Assembly: GCF_040137905.1 (NCBI RefSeq)
Contig: NZ_JBEFDG010000053.1
Span: 17,758-81,757 of the forward strand
Direction of reading: 5' to 3'
Length of the DNA: 64,000 bases
From: Corticimicrobacter sp040137905
GTDB taxonomy: Bacteria; Pseudomonadota; Gammaproteobacteria; Burkholderiales; Burkholderiaceae_B
How positions within the stretch are numbered: position 1 is the stretch's first letter; each line of letters starts with the position of its first letter. A program made the translations under genes and the position numbers. The notes below the pieces were generated by a model. The model did not search any database, had not been told where the DNA came from, and saw only the letters and a list, made by a program, of their open reading frames with translations. Below are positions 8,365-16,107 of the stretch, one piece after another.

Positions 8365-9493
8365 CGCTGCCGGCCTTGATCAGATAGGTGCCTCGCATCG
8401 GCACGGCCAGGAAACGCTCGTTGACGATGTCCAGCGTCTCCTGAGGCGACACGTCGGCAAAACGCTCGGGATCGAGCCAGCCGGCCAGCGCTTCGATGAA
8501 CACCATATGCAGGGGCGAGTCATTGAAGGCATGCCAGATGCCATAGGCCCGACCATCCCGCACCGCCGGCAAGGTGGACAGGCCGCGTGCACCGACAACC
8601 TCGTCCAGGCTCTCGCGTGCCTGTTCCGGCGTGATGCCTGCGCCCATGTGCACGCCACCGCGACGCACGCCCGTCCCGGTCGCTACATAGACCTCGGGAT
8701 TGCGGCTGACGATGTATTCGATGCTCAACTGGCCGGTCGGCCCCTTGAGCGTATCGCTGCCGATATTGTGCCCGCCGGCAAAGGCAATCAGGTCATTGAA
8801 CGTGCCAAAGCCCGGCGAGTTGCAGCAATCGGTACTGCCGGCATGGGCATGCATGAGCACATTGGGCGCAGCCTTGCCTTCCGCCTGGGCCTGGGCAACC
8901 CGCTCGCGCACCCGCTGCATGCGCGACTCATAGAACTCGATGAATGCCTCGGCCCGCTCGGACTGTCCCAGTGCCTGTCCCAGCGCCCGGATGCTGGGTA
9001 CGGTATTGTTGAGCGGATCCAGGAAGAAATCGACGACCAGCACCGGCACGCCCGCCGCCTCGAACGCCTTGATCAGCGGCGACTGGCTCACGTCGCCCCC
9101 CGGTGGCACGCCGGCAAAGGAAGACGTCAGGATCAGCAGGTCCGGGCGCAGTGCCAGCGCCTTCTCGATGGAAAACGTGTCCGGCGTGTGGCGCGCCACC
9201 TCGGGCACATCGGCCAGCGCCGGAAAGCGTGCCAGGTAATCCTGGTACTCGTTGGAAAAGGCCGTCTTGAATTCGTTGGACCAGCCCGCCAGGACACTGG
9301 CCGGATCGGGATGGATCAGCGACAGGACCGGCAGATAGCGCGCCTGGGTCAGGACAACCCGCTCGGCAGGCTTGGGCAGCGTCACCTCACGCCCCAGCAC
9401 ATCACGCACCGTGATCGGTTCGGCCTGCACCGCCGCCATGCCTGCAAGCAGCAGGCACACCATGGCCGCCACACGTCTGATCAATGAAAACAT
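8357..9493 (-). CDS. Iron-siderophore periplasmic binding protein (FecB/BtuF superfamily)
   Basis: A 378-residue protein with a clear signal peptide (positively charged start, hydrophobic core, cleavage near AVQAEP) and a TroA/FecB fold sequence: ITVRDVLGREVTLPKPAERVVL at the mature start, and LALRPDLLIL in the N-lobe. It would shuttle ferric siderophore from an outer-membrane receptor to an inner-membrane permease. It is the first gene of a minus-strand group followed by the esterase. No FecC/FecD-type permease or FecE-type ATPase gene is beside it. An unusual HAGSTDCCNSPG segment with adjacent cysteines occurs mid-protein; it may bind metal or form a disulfide. Confidence 0.8.
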   Translation of the reverse strand: MFSLIRRVAAMVCLLLAGMAAVQAEPITVRDVLGREVTLPKPAERVVLTQARYLPVLSLIHPDPASVLAGWSNEFKTAFSNEYQDYLARFPALADVPEVARHTPDTFSIEKALALRPDLLILTSSFAGVPPGGDVSQSPLIKAFEAAGVPVLVVDFFLDPLNNTVPSIRALGQALGQSERAEAFIEFYESRMQRVRERVAQAQAEGKAAPNVLMHAHAGSTDCCNSPGFGTFNDLIAFAGGHNIGSDTLKGPTGQLSIEYIVSRNPEVYVATGTGVRRGGVHMGAGITPEQARESLDEVVGARGLSTLPAVRDGRAYGIWHAFNDSPLHMVFIEALAGWLDPERFADVSPQETLDIVNERFLAVPMRGTYLIKAGSDE

Positions 9494-9526
9494 AGGCCTC
9501 TCTCATCCGCCATGCCGCAAACGGCC

Positions 9527-9544
9527 GATTTTATAATTAAAATC
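9527..9544. promoter_or_regulatory. AT-rich palindrome in the divergent siderophore/kdsD promoter
   Basis: GATTTTATAATTAAAATC is a perfect 7-4-7 inverted repeat within the 56-bp divergent gap between the siderophore-binding gene and kdsD. It contains TATAAT (9532-9537), a consensus -10 box for kdsD. Its ends (GAT...ATC) and base composition recall an iron-regulator (Fur) box, but it does not match the 19-bp consensus well enough to name it. Confidence 0.4.
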
Positions 9545-9549
9545 CCCCC

Positions 9550-10536
9550 ATGACCGAAAGCACTTTTTCCGCCGACGCCATCCTGGCCTCGGCGCGACGC
9601 ACATTGCAAATCGAAGCCCATGCCCTGCACGACATCGGGCAGCGCCTGGGCGACGCCTTCGTGCAGGCCACCCGACTGCTGCTGCAGTGCAAGGGGCGAG
9701 TCGTCGTCAGCGGCATCGGCAAATCGGGCCATATCGCCCGCAAGATCGCTGCCACCCTGGCCTCAACCGGCACGCCCGCCTTTTTCGTGCACGCAGCGGA
9801 AGCCGTCCATGGCGACCTGGGCATGGTCACACCGCAGGACGTGGTACTTGCACTGTCCTACTCCGGCACTGCCCAGGAGCTGCTGACCATCCTGCCCGTG
9901 CTGCGACGCCTCGATATTCCCCTGATCAGCCTGACCGGCAACCCGGATTCCGACCTGGCTCGTGCCGCCGACATTCATCTCGATGGCCACGTCGAGCATG
10001 AAGCCTGCCCGTTGAACCTGGCCCCGACCGCCAGCACGACCGTGGCGCTGGCCATCGGCGATGCGCTGGCCGTCGCCTGTCTGGAAGCACGGGGCTTCGG
10101 TGCCGAGGATTTTGCCCGCTCCCATCCTGGCGGTGCACTGGGCCGACGCCTGCTGACCCTGGTCCGCGATGTCATGCGGCAGGGCGAAGCGCTGCCTGCC
10201 GTACCCGAGCACACCCCGGTTGCCGGCGCACTCGAGGAAATCTCGCGCAAAGGCATGGGCATGACCGTGATTCTCGATGCCGCACGCAGGCCGGTCGGCA
10301 TTTTCACCGATGGCGACCTGCGCCGCCTGATCGAGCGTTCGGGCGATATCCGCGCCCTTGATGTCGAAGCCGGCATGACACGCGCCCCCCGCACCATTTC
10401 ACCGGACGCGCTGGCCGTCGATGCCGCCACGCTGATGGACCGTCACCGCCTGAGCCAGCTCCTGGTCACAGGCCCCGAAGGACAGTTGATCGGCGCATTG
10501 CACATGCACGATCTGCTGGCAGCCAAGGTTGTCTGA
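9550..10536 (+). CDS. kdsD: Arabinose-5-phosphate isomerase
   Basis: A 328-residue enzyme that converts ribulose-5-phosphate to arabinose-5-phosphate, the first committed step to Kdo in lipopolysaccharide. It has an N-terminal SIS domain (GKSGHIARKIAATLASTGTPAF near residue 57) followed by two CBS domains (from about residue 205), as in KdsD/KpsF. The catalytic-type histidine lies in the conserved AEAVHGDLGM block. The ATG at 9550 has no recognisable ribosome-binding site, and TATAAT lies only about 12 nt upstream. It starts the Kdo-Lpt gene run; kdsC begins 1 nt after its stop. Confidence 0.95.
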   Translation: MTESTFSADAILASARRTLQIEAHALHDIGQRLGDAFVQATRLLLQCKGRVVVSGIGKSGHIARKIAATLASTGTPAFFVHAAEAVHGDLGMVTPQDVVLALSYSGTAQELLTILPVLRRLDIPLISLTGNPDSDLARAADIHLDGHVEHEACPLNLAPTASTTVALAIGDALAVACLEARGFGAEDFARSHPGGALGRRLLTLVRDVMRQGEALPAVPEHTPVAGALEEISRKGMGMTVILDAARRPVGIFTDGDLRRLIERSGDIRALDVEAGMTRAPRTISPDALAVDAATLMDRHRLSQLLVTGPEGQLIGALHMHDLLAAKVV

Positions 10537-10537
10537 C

Positions 10538-11158
10538 ATGAGCCACTCTCCCCTTTCCTCCCTTCGCCCCGCCCACCCCGTCGAGGCACAGATACTGGCG
10601 CGCATTCCCGAAAACGTGCGCGAGCGCGCCGCTGCCGTTCGCCTGATGGCCTTCGACATCGACGGCGTGCTGACCGACGGCCGCCTCTGGTATGGCGAGC
10701 ATGGCGAAATCACCAAGTCCTTCCATGCCCTCGATGGACACGGCATGCGCATGCTGCGCGAGTGCGGCATCACCGTAGCGCTGATCACCGGCCGCGAAGG
10801 CCCCATCGCCGCCCGCCGCGCAGCCGAGCTCGGCATTGCCGACATCCACCAGGGTGTGCGCGACAAGGGCCGGGTCCTGGCCGATCTGGCGCAAAAGCAT
10901 GGGCTTTCGCTGGAGCAGACCGGCTTCATGGGTGATGACCTGATCGACCTGCCGGCGTTCCAGAAGGCCGGCTTCACGGCCAGTGTGTCCAGCGCCCCGT
11001 TCTACATCACCCAGTCCGTACACTGGATCAGCCAGGCTGCCGGCGGCAATGGCGCGGCACGCGAGTGCTGCGACCTGATCCTTGCCGCACAGGGCCGCCT
11101 GGGTGCATTCCTGCAGACCGGCGGTGCCTCCACGGTACTGCCCGGCGTACCGCAATGA
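10538..11158 (+). CDS. kdsC: 3-deoxy-D-manno-octulosonate-8-phosphate phosphatase
   Basis: A 206-residue C0-type HAD phosphatase. The catalytic motif DIDGVLTDG is near residue 38, followed by ITGREG (motif II) and GDDLIDLP (motif IV). It removes phosphate from Kdo-8-phosphate. I chose ATG 10538, one base after the kdsD stop, over an in-frame TTG at 10529 that would overlap kdsD. A C-terminal tail beyond the usual HAD core (ending QTGGASTVLPGVPQ) is slightly long. Confidence 0.94.
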   Translation: MSHSPLSSLRPAHPVEAQILARIPENVRERAAAVRLMAFDIDGVLTDGRLWYGEHGEITKSFHALDGHGMRMLRECGITVALITGREGPIAARRAAELGIADIHQGVRDKGRVLADLAQKHGLSLEQTGFMGDDLIDLPAFQKAGFTASVSSAPFYITQSVHWISQAAGGNGAARECCDLILAAQGRLGAFLQTGGASTVLPGVPQ

Positions 11159-11162
11159 CGCC

Positions 11163-11777
11163 ATGAAAGACCGACTTCCAGCACTCACCTCGTTTGCACT
11201 GCTGATTGCCCTGGCTGGCGGCACCTGGTGGGCGGCCGAATATGCCCAGCAGGCCGTCCCGCTCGACCCGCCACGCCGGGTCACGCACGAGCCGGACGCC
11301 TGGGCCAGCGATTTCGTGCTGCTGCGCACCGACATCGGCGGCATTCCCGTCAACCGGCTGGCAGGCACCCACATGCAGCATTTCCCGGATGACGACTCCT
11401 ACGAGGTCGACCACCCCGTCGCCACTGGCCTGCGCGCCACCAATCCGGTTACAATCGGCACCGCCCGCACCGCCGTCATGGACCAGGGTGGCGCACGCAT
11501 CACCCTGCGTGGCGATGCCCATCTGCGACGGCTGGCCGATGCCGAGCGTGCCGAACTGAACCTGTACAGCCCCGAACTCATCATCCTGCCCGACGCCGAC
11601 CGAGCCTACACCGACCACCCTACGCTGGTCGAACAGGGGCGCTCGCAAATGCGGGGCAAGGGGATGCAGTACGATAATTCCAGCCGGATTCTGACGGTCG
11701 AATCGGCCTCTCAGGTCGACATTGCCCCCAATACGCTGCCGCAGCGCGAAACCGAGCCGCGCGCGGCCCAACCCTGA
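11163..11777 (+). CDS. lptC: LPS export ABC transporter periplasmic protein LptC
   Basis: A 204-residue single-span inner-membrane protein: one N-terminal hydrophobic helix (ALLIALAGGTWWAAEY) followed by a periplasmic beta-jellyroll of the LptC/YrbK type. It takes lipopolysaccharide from LptB2FG and passes it to LptA. The ATG at 11163 is 4 bp after kdsC and is the only start that leaves the anchor at the N-terminus. It is followed by lptA and lptB, the standard order. Confidence 0.9.
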   Translation: MKDRLPALTSFALLIALAGGTWWAAEYAQQAVPLDPPRRVTHEPDAWASDFVLLRTDIGGIPVNRLAGTHMQHFPDDDSYEVDHPVATGLRATNPVTIGTARTAVMDQGGARITLRGDAHLRRLADAERAELNLYSPELIILPDADRAYTDHPTLVEQGRSQMRGKGMQYDNSSRILTVESASQVDIAPNTLPQRETEPRAAQP

Positions 11778-11789
11778 TCCAATCGACTC

Positions 11790-12392
11790 ATGACTGCACC
11801 ACGCCTGTCTTTCTGTTCCCGCCTCTGTGCCGGCCTGCTGCTGGGTGCACTGCTGGTGCCTGCCACGGCCACTGCACAGGAAGCCGCCGAAGAGCCCAGC
11901 ACGCAGATCCTGTCGGATTCGCTGCGCTATGACGACATCGGCCGTACCAGCGTCTTTACCGGCAACGTCATCCTGACCCGCGGGCCGATGACCCTCACGG
12001 CAGACCGCCTTGACCTGCGCGAAGACGAACAGGGCGTGCGCCATGGTGTCGCCACCGCCGACAAGGGCAAGCGCGTGCGCATCCGCCAGGAACGCCCGGA
12101 GCAGTTCGACCTGATCGATGCCAGCGGTCTGCGTGCCGAATACAGTGAAAAGGACGACCAGATCGACCTGATCGGCCAGGCCGTCGTGATCCGCTACATC
12201 TGCGGCGAAGCCATGGACACCATCCGCGGCCAGCGCATCCGCTATAACCAGACCACCGGTCTCTACCAGGCCGAAGGCGGTGCCGAATCGGCCGGCCCGG
12301 GCCAGCGCGTCCGCTCGATCGCCCAGCCACGCTCACGTGTCGATGCAGCCATCAAGGCCTGCCAGGACAAGAACGCCGCTGCCCGTCCCTGA
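11790..12392 (+). CDS. lptA: LPS transport periplasmic protein LptA
   Basis: A 200-residue exported protein with a signal peptide ending near ATATAQEA. The mature part holds an OstA-like domain: repeated beta-strand units such as ILSDSLRYDDIGRTSVFTGNV and a later one with QIDLIGQAVV. LptA polymerises into the periplasmic bridge that carries LPS from LptC to LptD. It lies between lptC (12 bp upstream) and lptB (29 bp downstream). The C-terminal tail is basic and probably disordered. Confidence 0.92.
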   Translation: MTAPRLSFCSRLCAGLLLGALLVPATATAQEAAEEPSTQILSDSLRYDDIGRTSVFTGNVILTRGPMTLTADRLDLREDEQGVRHGVATADKGKRVRIRQERPEQFDLIDASGLRAEYSEKDDQIDLIGQAVVIRYICGEAMDTIRGQRIRYNQTTGLYQAEGGAESAGPGQRVRSIAQPRSRVDAAIKACQDKNAAARP

Positions 12393-12421
12393 TCCCGGAT
12401 ACCGACTGCCACATACTGCTC

Positions 12422-13204
12422 ATGCCTACGCCCGTTTCCGCCTCCGCCGTCCAGGACAACCTGCCCACCGGCCGCCTCTCGGCCACCGGACTGCGCAAGA
12501 CTTACCATGGCCGCACCGTGGTCCAGGATGTCTCGCTCGAGTTCAGCAGTGGTGAAGTCGTCGGCCTGCTCGGCCCCAACGGCGCAGGCAAGACCACCAG
12601 CTTCTACATGATCGTGGGGCTGGTGCCGGCCGATGCCGGTCGCATCACCATCGACGACGACGCCGTCACCGCGATGCCCATGCACCAGCGCGCCCGCATG
12701 GGCCTGTCCTATCTGCCGCAGGATGCCTCGGTCTTCCGGCGCCTGACGGTCGAGCAGAACATCCGGGCCGTGCTCGAAATCCAGAACGACATCCGGCCGG
12801 CCAGCGAACGGCAGGAAATCGACGCACAACTCGAATCACTGCTCGACGAGCTGCAGATCGGCCATATTCGCCGCAACATGGCCATCTCCCTGTCGGGCGG
12901 CGAACGCCGACGCGTGGAAATCGCCCGTGCACTGGCGACCCGGCCGCGCTTCATCCTGCTCGACGAACCCTTCGCCGGGGTCGATCCGATCGCCGTGATC
13001 GAGATCCAGCGCATCGTCCGATTCCTCAAAAGCCGGCATATCGGCGTGCTCATCACCGACCACAATGTCCGCGAAACCCTGGGCATCTGCGACCGCGCCT
13101 ACATCATCAGCGAAGGCTCGGTACTGACCAGCGGCACCCCCGATGAAATCGTCGATGATCCGGGCGTGCGCCGCGTCTACCTGGGCGAACACTTCCGGAT
13201 GTAG
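12422..13204 (+). CDS. lptB: LPS export ABC transporter ATP-binding protein LptB
   Basis: A 260-residue cytoplasmic ATPase that drives LPS extraction with LptFG. Walker A GPNGAGKTT is near residue 52, followed by Q-loop YLPQDASVFRRLTV, signature LSGGERRRVEIARAL, Walker B FILLDEPFAGVDP and switch histidine ITDHNVRETL. The RNMAISLSGGERRR stretch is diagnostic for LptB. In most proteobacteria rpoN follows; here the next gene is hpf. Confidence 0.96.
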   Translation: MPTPVSASAVQDNLPTGRLSATGLRKTYHGRTVVQDVSLEFSSGEVVGLLGPNGAGKTTSFYMIVGLVPADAGRITIDDDAVTAMPMHQRARMGLSYLPQDASVFRRLTVEQNIRAVLEIQNDIRPASERQEIDAQLESLLDELQIGHIRRNMAISLSGGERRRVEIARALATRPRFILLDEPFAGVDPIAVIEIQRIVRFLKSRHIGVLITDHNVRETLGICDRAYIISEGSVLTSGTPDEIVDDPGVRRVYLGEHFRM

Positions 13205-13211
13205 CAGGCAC

Positions 13212-13239
13212 TTGCCTTCCTGACAAAACGCTTTACACT
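13212..13239 (+). promoter_or_regulatory. Candidate sigma-70 promoter for hpf
   Basis: TTGCCT (13212-13217) and TACACT (13234-13239) are separated by 16 bp in the lptB-hpf gap. The predicted transcript would begin about 85 nt before the hpf start. No -24/-12 sigma-54 pattern was seen here. Confidence 0.35.
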
Positions 13240-13330
13240 GGAACTGTGTCAATCAGTCGCGCATAGCGTGAATGCCAGACACGGGGCGCTTTGCGCCTAT
13301 CATTCCTGTCAGCTGCAAGGAGACTGCCGT

Positions 13331-13657
13331 ATGAACCTGACCATCAATGGACACCACCTCGAAGTGACGCCTGCGATCCGCGAATACGTCACCACCAAAC
13401 TGTCCCGCGTGCTGCGCCGTTTCGACAACGTCATCGACACCCAGGTCATCCTGTCCGTGGAACACCCTCGCCACAAGGCCGAAATCACCATGCGCCTGCC
13501 CGGCAAGGACATCCACTGCGAGTCGATCGAAGAGAACCTGTACGCAGCCATCGATCTGGTCATAGACAAGCTGGACCGCCAGGTCGTCAAGCACAAGACC
13601 AAGCTGCAGGATCACGCCCACGAGCCGCTCAAGCGGCAAGAAGCCAGCGCGGTCTGA
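13331..13657 (+). CDS. hpf: Ribosome hibernation-promoting factor, short form
   Basis: A 108-residue protein of the HPF/YfiA family. It binds the 30S decoding region and drives ribosome inactivation in stationary phase. It has the family opening NLTINGHHLEVTPAIREYV and the conserved IDLVIDKLDRQVVKHKTK stretch. Its length is that of the short HPF, without the dimerising C-terminal domain of long HPF. The ATG at 13331 has an AAGGAGA site; an upstream in-frame extension does not. It precedes ptsN, as is common. Confidence 0.94.
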   Translation: MNLTINGHHLEVTPAIREYVTTKLSRVLRRFDNVIDTQVILSVEHPRHKAEITMRLPGKDIHCESIEENLYAAIDLVIDKLDRQVVKHKTKLQDHAHEPLKRQEASAV

Positions 13658-13683
13658 CCATGACGACGCATTGACCATTTACA

Positions 13684-13725
13684 ACATCGACCCGCACATG
13701 CGGGTTGATGTCTATGTATTTTTTT
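13684..13725 (+). terminator. Probable intrinsic terminator between hpf and ptsN
   Basis: A hairpin with outer arms ACATC (13684-13688) and GATGT (13707-13711) and inner arms ACCCGCA and TGCGGGT is followed, after 7 nt, by a seven-T run at 13719-13725. The gap before the T run weakens the call. It could instead be a processing hairpin. Confidence 0.5.
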
Positions 13726-13736
13726 GCAGTGCGTCA

Positions 13737-13742
13737 TATAAT
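13737..13742 (+). promoter_or_regulatory. Consensus -10 box directly before ptsN
   Basis: TATAAT ends 7 nt before the preferred ptsN start (ATG 13750). Initiation would fall at or next to the start codon, giving an mRNA with almost no leader. No good -35 hexamer is seen at 16-18 bp upstream. Confidence 0.35.
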
Positions 13743-13749
13743 GCCGGCC

Positions 13750-14205
13750 ATGAACCACCTGTCGCGCATCCTGCCCGTTGGCAACATCCTGCTCGACTTG
13801 CCCGTCACCAGCAAGAAGCGGGCTTTCGAACAGGCTGGACTGCTATTCGAAAACAACCACGGCATCAGCCGCCTCACGGTCTTTGACAGCCTGTTCTCAC
13901 GTGAACGACTGGGATCGACCGCGCTTGGCCAGGGTGTTGCCGTTCCTCACGGCCGTGTCAAGGGCCTGGACAAGACCCTGGCGGCCTTCATCCGGCTCAG
14001 CCAACCGGTTCCCTTCGATGCCCCCGATGGCCAGCCTGTCCGGCTGCTGATGTTCCTGCTGGTCCCCGAGACCGCGACCCAGCAACACCTCGACATCCTT
14101 GCTGAACTGGCCCAGTTGCTGTCCAACGGTCAACTCAGGGAGCAGCTCTGCAACGAAAACGATCCTGCCGTGGTCCACAAGTTGCTGACCAGCGGCACAT
14201 CCTGA
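13750..14205 (+). CDS. ptsN: Nitrogen-regulatory PTS enzyme IIA (EIIA-Ntr)
   Basis: A 151-residue PTS EIIA type-2 domain protein. The phospho-accepting histidine is in GVAVPHGRV (His67). It receives phosphate from NPr/HPr and signals carbon, nitrogen and potassium status rather than moving sugar. ATG 13750 (MNHLSRILP) matches the family start; ATG 13741 and 13705 are in-frame alternatives. None has a ribosome-binding site. hprK follows after 6 bp, the usual betaproteobacterial arrangement. Confidence 0.92.
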   Translation: MNHLSRILPVGNILLDLPVTSKKRAFEQAGLLFENNHGISRLTVFDSLFSRERLGSTALGQGVAVPHGRVKGLDKTLAAFIRLSQPVPFDAPDGQPVRLLMFLLVPETATQQHLDILAELAQLLSNGQLREQLCNENDPAVVHKLLTSGTS

Positions 14206-14211
14206 CATTCC

Positions 14212-15162
14212 ATGCCCCACTCGCCACCCATGCAGATATCCGTCCGTGAACTGATCGAAGAAAACGCCGACGAAGTCGCATTCCGCTGGGTGGCAGGGCA
14301 GGAAGGTGCGCATCGCATCATCCGCAATCACGAAGGCTCGTCCGCCGCAGACCTGGTCGGGCATCTCAACCTGACGCACCCTGACCGCATTCAGGTATTC
14401 GGTCCTGAAGAAATGGTGTATTTCGCCCGGCTGAGCAACCGGCGTCGGCTGTTCCGGCTGGCCGGCCTGATGACAGCCGATGTGCCGGCTCTGCTGATCG
14501 CCGACGGGCAGGAACCGCCTGCCGAGCTGATCACCCATTGCAACCAGCACAACCTGCCGCTGCTGGCGACCACGCTGCCAGCTTCCCATGTCATCGAACT
14601 GCTGCGCATCTACCTGAGCAAGAAATTTGCGCCCGCCACCACGGTGCACGGCGTGTTCATGGATGTGCTCGGCGTTGGCGTACTGATCACCGGTGAGTCC
14701 GGCCTGGGCAAGAGCGAACTGGCACTCGAGCTGATTTCACGCGGCCATGGCCTGGTTGCAGACGATGCCGTCGAGTTCCTGCGCATCGCGCCCAACATGA
14801 TCGAAGGCCGCTGCCCCGCCCTGTTGCAGAACCTGATCGAGGTACGCGGCCTGGGGCTGCTCGACATCCGCACCATCTTCGGCGAGGCTTCGGTGCGCCG
14901 CAAGATGCGGCTCAAGCTGATCGTCCACCTGATGCGCGCCCTCTCGCCCGAGCAGTTCGAGCGACTCCCGCTGCAGGACCAGACCCAGGAAATACTGGGC
15001 CTGCCCATCCTCAAGGTGCAGTTGCAGGTCGCGGCAGGTCGCAACCTTGCCGTGCTGGTCGAGGCGGCCGTGCGCAACACCATCCTCAAGCTGCGTGGCA
15101 TCGACACGCTGCGCGAATTCATGGCGCGCCAGACCCTGGCGATGCAGCAGCATTTCGAATAG
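14212..15162 (+). CDS. hprK: HPr kinase/phosphorylase
   Basis: A 316-residue bifunctional enzyme that phosphorylates and dephosphorylates a serine of HPr. It has an N-terminal regulatory domain, then a P-loop (GESGLGKSELALEL, about residues 160-173) and LVADDAVEF. The C-terminal signature region is present as EVRGLGLLDIRTIFG. The first ATG at 14212 was used; ATG 14230 (MQISVREL) is closer to the family start and equally possible. It lies between ptsN and rapZ. Confidence 0.95.
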   Translation: MPHSPPMQISVRELIEENADEVAFRWVAGQEGAHRIIRNHEGSSAADLVGHLNLTHPDRIQVFGPEEMVYFARLSNRRRLFRLAGLMTADVPALLIADGQEPPAELITHCNQHNLPLLATTLPASHVIELLRIYLSKKFAPATTVHGVFMDVLGVGVLITGESGLGKSELALELISRGHGLVADDAVEFLRIAPNMIEGRCPALLQNLIEVRGLGLLDIRTIFGEASVRRKMRLKLIVHLMRALSPEQFERLPLQDQTQEILGLPILKVQLQVAAGRNLAVLVEAAVRNTILKLRGIDTLREFMARQTLAMQQHFE

Positions 15163-15209
15163 CCCGCCTGCCGTCCCAGGACGTAACAGGTCGACACATC
15201 TGGACCGTC

Positions 15210-16103
15210 ATGTCACAATCCGATTCCATGATCCACGTCGTTCTGATCACCGGCATGTCCGGCTCCGGCAAGTCCGTTGTCCTGCGTCTGCTCGAAGATG
15301 TAGGGTATCTGTGCGTCGACAACCTGCCGGTCCGCTTCCTGCACCAGTTCATCGCCGATGCACGTGACGAAGGTCGCTCCCGCGTAGCGGTCGCCATCGA
15401 TGTGCGTTCGCCCGGCGAGATTTCCGACCTGCCGGGCGTGCTGACCGCCTTGCGCGCCATGGGCACGGCACTGCGGGTCATCTTCCTTGATGCCGACAGC
15501 GAAACCCTCAAGCAACGCTACTCGGAATCGCGCCGACGCCATCCGCTCAGCGACCGCCTCACCAACGAAACCGGTGCGACACCGTCACTGACCCAGTGCA
15601 TCGAACGGGAGCGCCAGATCCTGGAACCGCTGCGCGAGCAGGAACCACCGATCGACACCTCCGACCTGATGCCGGGACAATTGCGCAACTGGGTACGTGA
15701 TCTGGTCCAGGTTGACTGGCGTCCACTGGTGCTGACCTTCCAGTCCTTCTCGTACAAACGGGGCGTACCGCGTGATGCAGATCTGGTCTTCGATGTCCGC
15801 TGCCTGCCCAACCCCTACTATGACCGGGACCTGCGCCCGCTCACAGGGCGCGATCCAGGCGTGGCGCAATGGCTGGGCTCCACGCCCAGCGTGGTGCAGA
15901 TGATTGACGACATCCAGCTGTTCGTGCGCAAGTGGCTGCCCCACTACATGCAGGACACCCGCAGCTATCTCACGATTGCCATCGGCTGCACAGGCGGCCA
16001 GCATCGCTCGGTCTACGTCACCGAGCAGCTTGCGCGCTGCTTTGCAGACCATGATCCGGTTCTGATCCGCCATCGTGCCCTGCCCATCCCCAAGTCAGAC
16101 TGA
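15210..16103 (+). CDS. rapZ: RNase adapter protein RapZ (YvcJ family)
   Basis: A 297-residue nucleotide-binding protein with an N-terminal P-loop GMSGSGKS (near residue 14) and the family blocks GYLCVDNLP, FLDADSETLKQRYSESRRRHPLS and IAIGCTGGQHRSV. In E. coli it guides RNase E to the GlmZ small RNA and so controls GlmS. Whether a GlmZ-like RNA exists here is not visible. It follows hprK by 47 bp. Confidence 0.95.
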   Translation: MSQSDSMIHVVLITGMSGSGKSVVLRLLEDVGYLCVDNLPVRFLHQFIADARDEGRSRVAVAIDVRSPGEISDLPGVLTALRAMGTALRVIFLDADSETLKQRYSESRRRHPLSDRLTNETGATPSLTQCIERERQILEPLREQEPPIDTSDLMPGQLRNWVRDLVQVDWRPLVLTFQSFSYKRGVPRDADLVFDVRCLPNPYYDRDLRPLTGRDPGVAQWLGSTPSVVQMIDDIQLFVRKWLPHYMQDTRSYLTIAIGCTGGQHRSVYVTEQLARCFADHDPVLIRHRALPIPKSD

Positions 16104-16107
16104 TTCC

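Noticed and set aside
6220..8379. A 719-codon open frame on the plus strand opposite the LIV binding-protein and esterase genes
   Set aside because: The minus strand carries well-recognised families throughout. The plus-strand product is rich in His, Arg, Gln and Pro, has no known domain and reflects GC-rich third positions.
9494..9549. A firm Fur-box call
   Set aside because: The palindrome is 18 bp and only loosely resembles the 19-bp consensus, so I list it as an unnamed operator.
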